A DNA stretch of 64,000 bases from Thereva unica (lineage: Eukaryota; Arthropoda; Insecta; Diptera; Therevidae), in assembly GCA_949987705.1 (NCBI GenBank), contig OX465286.1, positions 2,147,445 to 2,211,444 on the forward strand, given 5' to 3'. The stretch's first letter is position 1, and every line of letters starts with the position of its first letter. The notes beneath the pieces are model-generated. The model saw only the letters and a list, made by a program, of their open reading frames with translations. It had not been told where the DNA came from and ran no database searches. The translations under genes were made by a program, and so were the position numbers. Shown here one piece after another: positions 47,379 to 59,000 of this stretch.

Positions 47379-47578
47379 NNNNNNNNNNNNNNNNNNNNNN
47401 NNNNNNNNNNNNNNNNNNNNNNNNNNNNNNNNNNNNNNNNNNNNNNNNNNNNNNNNNNNNNNNNNNNNNNNNNNNNNNNNNNNNNNNNNNNNNNNNNNNN
47501 NNNNNNNNNNNNNNNNNNNNNNNNNNNNNNNNNNNNNNNNNNNNNNNNNNNNNNNNNNNNNNNNNNNNNNNNNNNNNN
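47379..47578. other. Assembly gap, 200 N
   Basis: Exactly 200 unknown bases; the right edge resumes in ATATATATAC, so the join was probably broken by a TA repeat. Frames running through it are artefacts. Confidence 0.99.
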
Positions 47579-49179
47579 ATATATATACTTTGGGGCTGGG
47601 CACGGGGGATCCAAGGTATATGTATATTTTGCGATTGCGGTATTCGAATAGGACGAGACAACGACGACGACGGCGGCGACCAACGACGACGAAAAACACA
47701 ACACGACGCGGTAAAGACGGGAGATGCAGCACGAGACTAGCCCTGGCATCATGCTAGCCTACCAGCAGTTCACAGTAATAGCAGCATTATCTGGTGGACA
47801 CACGGTAGTGACTATTCTGTGTGTGCTGTGCTGCTGCTCCTTGGTAGATATACATACTTTATATCTACATATATAGTGGAAAAGGTCTTAGTTTCGAGTG
47901 CATGCGCAGTAGCTGCTGGGCGATCTGTGTGTGAATTTGAGGGAATGAGCTCAAATTATAGGCATGTTAGCCTTAAAAAGATTAATCTGAAGAAACGTTT
48001 TATGTCCCATAAGGCCGAGGAGGAAATACATTTGGGGGCTCTAGAGAGATACAAAATGTCTATTGGGGCCCTCGTGTATTAGAATATTATTCATGTTTGC
48101 AGGTAAAATAACGTATTGTCGACGAGAGATATTATACACACACGACCTGTGCTATACAAAGCCAGGTGGGCAACCGCGTGCGTTGTCTGATCTATAATTT
48201 TTTTTTGGTTTGTTTTTTCTCTCTTCCTTTTCTCTCTTGCATGGTATTTCTTTCTCATTCCTCCACTCTTCTCACTTCTTGTTAAATATTATACTTTTGT
48301 ACTACAACCACATAGAGCTGCTGCAGGACATATGCAAAAACAAATCGATACCAAAAAAAATAATCGATTTTCGTTTTATTATTTAGTGCAATGGTTTGTG
48401 TACCGTTTATACAACGTCGATTGTCTGCTAATTAGTATCTTGTTAAGTGCCCAGAATGAGGCACATGCATACTTACTCAAGAAATTTCACGTTTGAAATC
48501 AGGTAGGATCGGATACGCCGGGAAGTGGGGGCAGGCCAGGAGCGGGGTGGATAGTTACTTTATATCAAATTGGTAGCAAAAATTTTAACGAGTTTCTCAC
48601 TATTAAAGATAAAACTTAGCTACCATTGCCACCTGAATGAGAGGTGCTGCTCAAGTGGCAAGTAGAGATGATGTGTGGACCTTCAGAATAACATACACAC
48701 ATATCATCACCACGGTGGTATAATAGGACCATTAGTAGTAACGTTTGAGGACGGATGGATCAAAAGATATAAAAGGATAAATAACTAGAGGAGAAAATGC
48801 AAGTATTGAAAAGATATTTTACTATCGGGAATGCTATCAAAATTTTAACGTGCATGGCGGTCATAAAAAAGGTAGAGAGTCATCAGTATCACTTTTGTAA
48901 AAGTAATTGCAATCAGTTTTTAATGTTTGAGAGCGGGATAGACTAACGAATTTCGAACAGGCGACGAGGTACTTATAGAGAGTAATCATAAGGTATGACA
49001 GATGCCATAGGTATAGGTAAATAGAGAGGTAGGTAGTTAAGGGCTTCTACTTAATTCCATACATAAATGATTGCTTTTACTCACTTAGGTACCAAGGTAC
49101 CTCTCACTAAGCCAATCATTTATACTGTTGAAGTATAAAGACAGCAGAATACTAGACCCGTTTTTTACCTATATGAAGG

Positions 49180-49380
49180 TTAATTTTGGGCGATGTCTCC
49201 AATTAGGCACAGTACTTGGGCCTTTACTTTTTCTATTTTCGAGTTAAGCTTACTAGACATTGCACCATGACCAACGACATGACAGACTGATAGTAGAAAG
49301 GGCGATTCCTGAGCTTGAACTACATCATAGGTTAGAGCAGAAAGAAGATCTCCTCGTTCTCTGCTCATGGTTGCGTTACA
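49180..49380 (-). pseudogene. Second relic related to the 1.0-1.7 kb retroelement
   Basis: The minus-strand frame contains CHVVGHGAMSSKLNSKIEK followed by VKAQVLCLIGDI. The DNA CTGTCATGTCGTTGGTCATG plus GTGCAATG and TAGTAAGCTTAACTC matches 1570-1620 closely, where it follows the RT motif. So this piece corresponds to the region after the RT palm (V.WGH.....LNkvQR...l.itG). Upstream frames are shifted, and no catalytic box is visible. Confidence 0.55.
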
Positions 49381-50181
49381 ACGGAGAAAAGACCCCTAAC
49401 GAAAGAGGCTTTTGGATCTAAAGAAATTCTAAATTTGTGGAATGTGTGGATCGAGAATTTTGTGGAACTTTTTTTTGTTATTTTTAACATATGAAAAATC
49501 ACATTCACTCTACAATGAAACAATAATGGTGGTATACAGCCTGCACCATAAAAGTGAATTCTTATCAAAAAAACAAACAACAACAACAACAAAATTACAA
49601 TTGAAACCCCAAACCGAAAAAAGAAGAAGAAAAACGAAGAAAAGGAATTATAATAATACAAAAAAAACCAAAAAAACTTGAGAACTTTTCACAGAACGGA
49701 AGTCAAGTTTCTTTCTCACGTTTTTGTTTTTACATCTGTGCCTTTTTGGTTACTGTGGTGGTGGCTTTGGGACATAATCAATGTCCATCCAGCCGTCTAT
49801 CCACCTGTCCGTCCGCCTCTCCGTTCCTTAATAGTGCTGGTTGTCTCTTTCATTTCGAAAACGGAAAAAATAATTTCTTTTTGTGATTTTTCAATTTTGT
49901 GTTTCTCTTGCAAATTTGTGGTAACCCCCCATGGGGGAGGGGGGATCTTGTATTTTTCCCTTTGCACTTTTATTTTATTTTTTTGTTTGTGCCTTCATCC
50001 TTAAAAGAAGTGTGGTTACAGAGGTTCTCGCTATATAGGTTAATGCCACCACCACAACACAACTGCAGAATGTGATTTTATGTTGAAGCCATTGAAACGA
50101 AATTGTGATTCTCAATTCCGGCGATCTACATAAAATTGCACGCGAATCTTTCAACACACACACACACATATTAATCTAGTT

Positions 50182-50430
50182 ATGTTGTTTTTTGTTAAGA
50201 GTGAGCCATCTGTTGGTTTGATTTTAAATTGTCGAGCATCACTGGCCTCGATCCTCATTGTCCGAGGAGACCCATCAGAGCCAGACCCTATTTTCCCTGG
50301 ACAGGCTCTGGAGTATGTCAAAGCAACCTCCAATTATTTTGGAAGACAACTTTCACACTTTCAAGGTTTTCCTCTTGGCGTCTTTCAAACCCCTCTTAAT
50401 CGGTTAAATGAACTAAATAAAAGCGAATGA
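50182..50430 (+). pseudogene. Unidentified coding-like ORF, 82 codons
   Basis: Plus frame reads SLASILIVRGDPSEPDPIF, then PGQALEYVKATSNYFGRQ and a C-terminal NRLNELNKSE. The minus strand is also open here for about 60 codons (SRACPGKIGSGSDGSPRTM), so the true strand is uncertain. Composition is protein-like and not repetitive. No family or splice support. Confidence 0.25.
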
Positions 50431-51742
50431 TGCATTTATAGAACATATGACGAAATAATTATAGAAGACTGGCCAGTAACTCTGTAGAGCCTGTGGATAC
50501 CAAACCTCTTAAGAAAGTATGCGCTAGTTCAGACTTTGCCATATGGTAGACCATACAAAAAAACAAATGACATATGACGAACTAGAAATATGCTAGAAGA
50601 TATACGACAACTTTTCGTCGTACAAGGAGTTATAAGGAGAGGAAAAAAGAGATAGACGACTGGAATAGACTTCAATAGTCATATAAGGGCTGCAGCGCGC
50701 CTATTAAAGTTTCGCCATAGGTTTAATTTCAGAGTTTGTCATAATGTTACGAAATTATGTGTGGCGATATGTAAGACTTTACCGCTTCCACACAAACAAA
50801 CAAAAACAAAAAAAAAACAATCTCGAGAATTAATTAATTAGTTCTTATGATTTGACTACTTCTCTACTAGATTCCTATTGTTTGTTTTTGTGTTTGATGT
50901 TTCATGTAGAAAAGTACCCACAATTATTTATACAGCAATCTCACTTTCAAGCTATTCCCCTGCCTCCGTCCTCCTCCCACATGACCATTTGACCGCATTT
51001 CTCAGCTGCCAATCTGTATTCTTTTCTATTCAAAGTGAATCTGATTAGTCTTGATGACGCGAGATAGACTGAGAGTGAGAGAGAGAGGGAATTAGAGTGT
51101 TCTCAGAATCGTGCAATCATGTCGTTGTTATCAATATGAAAATAATGAAATGATATGAGAAAAAAGGGAAAGACTAAGTGCATTCAGCGACGTCTTCAAT
51201 GATATTCCTGCACCCTGTGCCTCCCCCAACATGCACAAAACTGTCTGACTGACTAATAGATGACGTTTTTGTTGTTGTTGTTTTTTTAAAGAGACACAGT
51301 CTAGTCTTCTTAACCAAAGCAACAAAAACTCAGACTTTGGAGGGTCTTGGGAATACCTGCCGGCCGCCTTCTCTTCACCCTTTTATTAAAATCGCGCGCG
51401 TCTCGTTCCGCTCCTTTCTGTCCTGATTACGATCAGACTGGGAAAATATTTTTTTTGCATCAAGACTCACCTGAGTCTCGGGTAATCTATGTTTATGGGT
51501 TATTTGTCTTTTCTCCCCCTATGGGTTTTCCGTGGTGGCATGCGGCGGAGATCCCCCGTTTCTGTTCGGTTCTCATGATATAATATTATATGTATGCATG
51601 TACATATGTGTGCTCCCCCAGTGTGGAATGAGTGAAAAGTTTTCGCATGCGCTTGCAGCTTGATCTATGCATTCCGTATGTTATGTCACTGCCGGATTAT
51701 GACTTTTTCTGTCTGTCTGTGTATGACCGGTGATGGTGTCAG

Positions 51743-51922
51743 GCAACCCTAAGCTCCCCACACACAACGCCGATGATGCCGCATCGCCAAAACGTTCACA
51801 ATACGGCTTCCCTAGCAACCACAATATTTGCGTAGATCAATTTTATAGCAGCGAGGGCCACGTAATACCCAATTGGAACAGGTGTCTCTCACACAACGCC
51901 GGCATGGGGACCTCTACCTTGG
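51743..51922 (+). CDS. Exon 4 of the partial gene
   Basis: Acceptor GATGGTGTCAG|GCAAC (pyrimidine tract weak, TCTGTCTGTCTGTG further up) and donor ACCTTGG|GTAAAAA. Joined to exon 3 it gives GDGNPKLPTHNADDA and continues without stops for 60 codons through YGFPSNHNICVDQFYSSEG to NAGMGTSTLG. It is 180 nt, phase 1 to phase 1. The Asn/His/Ser-rich text with few hydrophobics points to a disordered region. Its moderately high GC content compared with both flanks agrees with coding. Confidence 0.75.
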
Positions 51923-52794
51923 GTAAAAAGATAGAGAGTGAGATCCATCTCCTTCATTAGCATTTTCTTCTACCGCCGACGCCGCCGCGCGCTTAACCTT
52001 GGGCCGGCGCGGCCGCAAGTGGAACACCTGGTCTCGTCTGATTAACAGAAAGAATCCCGCGCCCGATAGTTCATCGCGCCGCTGTCGTCGTCCGCCACCC
52101 TCCATTGTTTTGGAGGGCTTTTACCTGGCAATGGTTTCGTGGTGTGTAGATAGAGCTATGTTGGCGGGGGCATTGTTGTTACCTTTTCCCGACATAAAAA
52201 TTTCCCACAGATTCAAGGTCATTCTCAGGCTGTTTATCGTTTTTTTTTCAGCTCTTACTTTCCGAGACATTTTCATTTTCAAAATATGCCATAGTAGTAG
52301 AAGAAGAAGCACAAGTAGAAGGTGGAGGACGCAAATACCCTCCTTGTCAGAGTCATTAAAAAAAGACACACCGGTAGTAGTAATAAAAGGTGCGATCGCA
52401 TCGTGGATTTTATGAAGCACTGTGATGCCTCTTAAATAGTGGGAAAAATAACAAAAAAAAAAACATTTCTGTATTGGGCTGTGGCTGTTAACGTGCTGGG
52501 TTGTCTTCATGATCAGGTGGGAATTATTATGTTAACGAAGTTCAAAACTTTTGGGGACCCTAACTCAAATTGTTTTTTTCTTGTTTTCTTTCCTGTTGGT
52601 GGCTGCTGGGTGAGAAATGGAGGAGTGCGAGTGGTTTTTTGTGTTAGGTTGAGGTCGAGGTCACATCAGTAGCGATCCTAGAAGTAGGTAGGTGAGGTGC
52701 TTCGCGTCTCTTAAGGTGTTATTAGTGTAACAAATTCCAGTTCAGATTCTTGTACGTCATATTCGGTTCAGTTCAATGGCACTATCGCCCAAAT

Positions 52795-52850
52795 CGAGCC
52801 TTGACCTTCTTCAGCTTTCTCCTCCTTAAGCCCAAGCTCTTCAAATTAGC
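52795..52850 (-). pseudogene. Weak retroelement tail-like fragment
   Basis: Minus frame reads LGLRRRKLKKVKARFGR, recalling the R..L.EAKAR.G ending at 39.7 kb, and the DNA CGAGCCTTGACCTTCTTCAG parallels CGAGCCTTGGCCTCCATTAG there. Too short to be sure. Confidence 0.25.
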
Positions 52851-52960
52851 CATTATAAATAAAAATATGTAGTTGAAATAATTGATCTACTTTGGCGTTA
52901 TGCAAGAATCTTTTTCCCACAAAAGATACGAATTTTAAAAAATCTCCTGCCTAAAACCCC

Positions 52961-53010
52961 ATTCGCGCACTTCTACCAACTTCGCATAGTTTGGTATGCC
53001 TTAATTCATT
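52961..53010 (-). repeat. Inverted satellite monomer at the array border
   Basis: The reverse complement reads GAATTAAGGCATACCAAACT followed by ATGCGAAGTTGGTAGAAGTGCG, matching satellite monomer C (GAATTAAGCGACAAGAAACTATGAGAA...GTAGAAGTG). It faces the first direct copy (53055-53105) about 50 bases away, so the border is an inverted repeat. Confidence 0.75.
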
Positions 53011-53034
53011 CGCAGCAACGATTTATGCAACTTA

Positions 53035-56000
53035 GCACTTGAGTAATAATTAAAGGACAACAAACTATGAGAAGTTGGTAGAAGTGTGCCTATTTCAGTA
53101 GTTGAGTTCTTCAATACGGCACTTGAGGCATTAGGAAACAAGAAAGTATGAGAATTTAGTAGAAGAGTGCTTATTTCAGTAGTTCAGTTCTTTAATACGG
53201 AATTACTTGAGGAATTAAGGGGTGAAAAACTAAAAGAAATTGGTAGAAGTGCGCGTATTTCACTCGGGTTATTTAATATGGCATTAATTGAGGAATTAAG
53301 CGACAAGAAACTATGAGCATTTAGTAGAAGTGGGCCTATTTTAGTAGTTCAGTTCTTTAATACGGCACTTGAGGCATTAGGAGACAAGAAAGTATGAGAA
53401 TTTAGTAGAAGAGTGCATATTTCAGTAGTTCAGTTCTTTAATACGGAATTACTTGAGGAATTAAGGGGTGAAAACTAAAAGAAATTGGTTGAAGTGCGCG
53501 TCTTTCACTCGGGTTATTTAATATGGCATTAATTGAGGAATTAAGCGACAAGAAACTATGAGAATTTAGTAGAAGTGGGCCTATTTTAGTAGTTCAGCTC
53601 CTTAATACGGCACTTGAGGCATTAGGAGACAAGAAAGTATGAGAATTTAGTAGAAGAGTGCATATTTCAGTTCTTTAATACGGAATTACTTGAGGAATTA
53701 AGGGGTGAAAAACTAAAAGAAATTGGTAGAAGTGCGCGTATTTCACTCGGGTTATTTAATATGGCATTAATTGAGGAATTAAGCGACAAGAAACTATGAG
53801 AATTTAGTAGAAGTGGGCCTATTTTAGTAGTTCAGCTCCTTAATACGGCACTTGAGGCATTAGGAGACAAGAAAGTATGAGAATTTAGTAGAAGAGTGCA
53901 TATTTCAGTAGTTCAGTTCTTTAATACGGAATTACTTGAGGAATTAAGGGGTGAAAAACTAAAAGAAATTGGTAGAAGTGCGCGTATTTCACTCGGGTTA
54001 TTTAATATGGCATTAATTGAGGAATTAAGCGACAAGAACCTATGAGAATTTAGTAGAAGTGGGCCCATTTTAGTAGTTCAGTTCTTTAATACGGCACTTG
54101 AGGCATTAGGAGACAAGAAAGTATGAGAATTTAGTAGAAGAGTGCATATTTCAGTAGTTCAGTTCTTTAATACGGAATTACTTGAGGAATTAAGGGGTGA
54201 AAAACTAAAAGAAATTGGTAGAAGTGCGCGTATTTCACTCGGGTTATTTAATATGGCATTAATTGAGGAATTAAGCGACAAGAAACTATGAGAATTTAGT
54301 AGAAGTGGGCCTATTTTAGTAGTTCAGCTCCTTAATACGGCACTTGAGGCATTAGGAGACAAGAAAGTATGAGAATTTAGTAGAAGAGTGCATATTTCAG
54401 TAGTTCAGTTCTTTAATACGGAATTACTTGAGGAATTAAGGGGTGAAAAACTAAAAGAAATTGGTAGAAGTGCGCGTATTTCACTCGGGTTATTTAATAT
54501 GGCATTAATTGAGGAATTAAGCGACAAGAACCTATGAGAATTTAGTAGAAGTGGGCCCATTTTAGTAGTTCAGTTCTTTAATACGGCACTTGAGGCATTA
54601 GGAGACAAGAAAGTATGAGAATTTAGTAGAAGAGTGCATATTTCAGTAGTTCAGTTCTTTAATACGGAATTACTTGAGGAATTAAGGGGTGAAAAACTAA
54701 AAGAAATTGGTAGAAGTGCGCGTATTTCACTCGGGTTATTTAATATGGCATTAATTGAGGAATTAAGCGACAAGAAACTATGAGCATTTAGTAGAACTGG
54801 GCCCATTTTAGTAGTTCAGTACTTTAATACGGCACTTGAGGCATTAGGAGACAAGAAAGTATGAGAATTTAGTAGAAGAGTGCATATTTCAGTAGTTCAG
54901 TTCTTTAATACGGAATTACTTGAGGAATTAAGGGGTGAAAAACTAAAAGAAATTGGTAGAAGTGCGCGTATTTCACTCGGGTTATTTAATATGGCATTAA
55001 TTGAGGAATTAAGCGACAAGAAACTATGAGCATTTAGTAGAACTGGGCCCATTTTAGTAGTTCAGTACTTTAATACGGCACTTGAGGCATTAGGAGACAA
55101 GAAAGTATGAGAATTTAGTAGAAGAGTGCATATTTCAGTAGTTCAGTTCTTTAATACGGAATTACTTGAGGAATTAAGGGGTGAAAAACTAAAAGAAATT
55201 GGTAGAAGTGCGCGTATTTCACTCGGGTTATTTAATATGGCATTAATTGAGGAATTAAGCGACAAGAACCTATGAGAATTTAGTAGAAGTGGGCCCATTT
55301 TAGTAGTTCAGTTCTTTAATACGGCACTTGAGGCATTAGGAGACAAGAAAGTATGAGAATTTAGTAGAAGAGTGCATATTTCAGTAGTTCAGTTCTTTAA
55401 TACGGAATTACTTGAGGAATTAAGGGGTGAAAAACTAAAAGAAATTGGTAGAAGTGCGCGTATTTCACTCGGGTTATTTAATATGGCATTAATTGAGGAA
55501 TTAAGCGACAAGAAACTATGAGCATTTAGTAGAACTGGGCCCATTTTTGTAGTTCAGTACTTTAATACGGCACTTGAGGCATTAGGAGACAAGAATGTAT
55601 GAGAATTTAGTAGAAGAGTGCATATTTCAGTAGTTCAGTTCTTTAATACGAAATTACTTGAGGAATTAAGGGGTGAAAAACTAAAAGAAATTGGTAAAGT
55701 GCGCGTATTTCACTCGGGTTATTTAATATGGCATTAATTGAGGAATTAAGCGACAAGAAACTATGAGAATTTAGTAGAAGTGGGCCTATTTTAGTAGTTC
55801 AGTTCTTTAATACGGCACTTGAGGCATTAGGAGACAAGAAAGTATGAGAATTTAGTAGAAGAGTGCATATTTCAGTAGTTCAGTTCTTTAATACGGAATT
55901 ACTTGAGGAATTAAGGGGTGAAAAACTAAAAGAAATTGGTAGAAGTGCGCGTATTTCACTCGGGTTATTTAATATGGCATTAATTGAGGAATTAAGCGAC

Positions 56001-59000
56001 AAGAACCTATGAGAATTTAGTAGAAGTGGGCCCATTTTAGTAGTTCAGTTCTTTAATACGGCACTTGAGGCATTAGGAGACAAGAAAGTATGAGAATTTA
56101 GTAGAAGAGTGCATATTTCAGTAGTTCAGTTCTTTAATACGAAATTACTTGAGGAATTAAGGGGTGAAAAACTAAAAGAAATTGGTAAAGTGCGCGTATT
56201 TCACTCGGGTTATTTAATATGGCATTAATTGAGGAATTAAGCGACAAGAAACTATGAGAATTTAGTAGAAGTGGGCCTATTTTAGTAGTTCAGTTCTTTA
56301 ATACGGCACTTGAGGCATTAGGAGACAAGAAAGTATGAGAATTTAGTAGAAGAGTGCATATTTCAGTAGTTCAGTTCTTTAATGCGGAATTACTTGAGGA
56401 ATTAAGGGGTGAAAAACTAAAAGAAATTGGTAAAGTGCGCGTATTTCACTCGGGTTATTTAATATGGCATTAATTGAGGAATTAAGCGACAAGAAACTAT
56501 GAGAATTTAGTAGAAGTGGGCCTATTTTAGTAGTTCAGTTCTTTAATACGGCACTTGAGGCATTAGGAGACAAGAAAGTATGAGAATTTAGTAGAAGAGT
56601 GCATATTTCAGTAGTTCAGTTCTTTAATACGGAATTACTTGAGGAATTAAGGGGTGAAAAACTAAAAGAAATTGGTAGAAGTGCGCGTATTTCACTCGGG
56701 TTATTTAATATGGCATTAATTGAGGAATTAAGCGACAAGAACCTATGAGAATTTAGTAGAAGTGGGCCCATTTTAGTAGTTCAGTTCTTTAATACGGCAC
56801 TTGAGGCATTAGGAGACAAGAAAGTATGAGAATTTAGTAGAAGAGTGCATATTTCAGTGGTTCAGTTCTTTAATACGGAATTACTTGAGGAATTAAGGGG
56901 TGAAAAACTAAAAGAAATTGGTTGAAGTGCGCATATTTCACTCGGGTTATTTAATATGGCATTAATTGAGGAATTAAGCGACAAGAAACTATGAGAATTT
57001 AGTAGAAGCGGGCCTATTTTAGTAGTTCAGTTCTTTAATACGGCACTTGAGGCATTAGGAGACAAGAAAGTATGAGAATTTAGTAGAAGAGTGCATATTT
57101 CAGTAGTTCAGTTCTTTAATACGGAATTACTTGAGGAATTAAGGGGTGAAAACTAAAAGAAATTGGTTGAAGTGCGCGTCTTTCACTCGGGTTATTTAAT
57201 ATGGCATTAATTGAGGAATTAAGCGACAAGAAACTATGAGAATTTAGTAGAAGTGGGCCTATTTTAGTAGTTCAGTTCTTTAATACGGCACTTGAGGCAT
57301 TAGGAGACAAGAAAGTATGAGAATTTAGTAGAAGTGGCCCCATTTTAGTAGTTCAGTTCTTTAATACGGCACTTGAGGCATTAGGAGACAAGAAAGTATG
57401 AGAATTTAGTAGAAGAGTGCATATTTCAGTAGTTCAGTTCTTTAATACGGAATTACTTGAGGAATTAAGGGGTGAAAAACTAAAAGAAATTGGTAGAAGT
57501 GCGCGTATTTCACTCGGGTTATTTAATATGGCATTAATTGAGGAATTAAGCGACAAGAAACTATGAGAATTTAGTAGAAGTGGGCCTATTTTAGTAGTTC
57601 AGCTCCTTAATACGGCACTTGAGGCATTAGGAGACAAGAAAGTATGAGAATTTAGTAGAAGAGTGCATATTTCAGTAGTTCAGTTCTTTAATACGGAATT
57701 ACTTGAGGAATTAAGGGGTGAAAAACTAAAAGAAATTGGTAGAAGTGCGCGTATTTCACTCGGGTTATTTAATATGGCATTAATTGAGGAATTAAGCGAC
57801 AAGAACCTATGAGAATTTAGTAGAAGTGGGCCCATTTTAGTAGTTCAGTTCTTTAATACGGCACTTGAGGCATTAGGAGACAAGAAAGTATGAGAATTTA
57901 GTAGAAGAGTGCATATTTCAGTAGTTCAGTTCTTTAATACGGAATTACTTGAGGAATTAAGGGGTGAAAAACTAAAAGAAATTGGTAGAAGTGCGCGTAT
58001 TTCACTCGGGTTATTTAATATGGCATTAATTGAGGAATTAAGCGACAAGAAACTATGAGCATTTAGTAGAACTGGGCCCATTTTAGTAGTTCAGTACTTT
58101 AATACGGCACTTGAGGCATTAGGAGACAAGAAAGTATGAGAATTTAGTAGAAGAGTGCATATTTCAGTAGTTCAGTTCTTTAATACGGAATTACTTGAGG
58201 AATTAAGGGGTGAAAAACTAAAAGAAATTGGTAGAAGTGCGCGTATTTCACTCGGGTTATTTAATATGGCATTAATTGAGGAATTAAGCGACAAGAACCT
58301 ATGAGAATTTAGTAGAACTGGGCCCATTTTAGTAGTTCAGTACATTAGGCATTAGGAGACAAGAAAGTATGAGAATTTAGTAGAAGAGTGCATATTTCAG
58401 TAGTTCAGTTCTTTAATACGGAATTACTTGAGGAATTAAGGGGTGAAAAACTAAAAGAAATTGGTAGAAGTGCGCGTATTTCACTCGGGTTATTTAATAT
58501 GGCATTAATTGAGGAATTAAGCGACAAGAACCTATGAGAATTTAGTAGAAGTGGGCCCATTTTAGTAGTTCAGTACTTTAATACGGCACTTGAGGCATTA
58601 GGAGACAAGAAAGTATGAGAATTTAGTAGAAGAGTGCATATTTCAGTAGTTCAGTTCTTTAATACGGAATTACTTGAGGAATTAAGGGGTGAAAAACTAA
58701 AAGAAATTGGTAGAAGTGCGCGTATTTCACTCGGGTTATTTAATATGGCATTAATTGAGGAATTAAGCGACAAGAAACTATGAGCATTTAGTAGAACTGG
58801 GCCCATTTTAGTAGTTCAGTACTTTAATACGGCACTTGAGGCATTAGGAGACAAGAAAGTATGAGAATTTAGTAGAAGAGTGCATATTTCAGTAGTTCAG
58901 TTCTTTAATACGAAATTACTTGAGGAATTAAGGGGTGAAAAACTAAAAGAAATTGGTAAAGTGCGCGTATTTCACTCGGGTTATTTAATATGGCATTAAT

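Larger units (their letters stand above)
34388..51742 (+). other. Intron 3 of the partial gene (17.4 kb, may hide exons)
   Basis: Begins GTAAGTC and ends GATGGTGTCAG. Because the flanking phases agree it can be one intron, but additional phase-1 exons cannot be excluded, especially in the 200-base gap at 47379-47578. It carries the ATTACC minisatellite sites 2 and 3, a 38-bp tandem repeat, a GC-rich stretch with a 54-codon ORF, (TA)33, a GCGC-rich zone, and retrotransposon fossils at 39.7 and 49.2 kb. The remaining sequence (34.4-35.7, 40-42.8, 45-47.3, 47.6-49.1, 50.5-51.7 kb) shows simple repeats only. Confidence 0.5.

Noticed and set aside
47316..47752. Frames of over 100 codons across the N gap
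   Set aside because: They exist only because unknown bases carry no stops.
51999..52415. 138-codon plus-strand frame just after exon 4, overlapping a 129-codon minus frame
   Set aside because: Arg/Ser-rich from a CGCCGC tract and trinucleotide repeats; overlapping frames on both strands and no recognisable domain.
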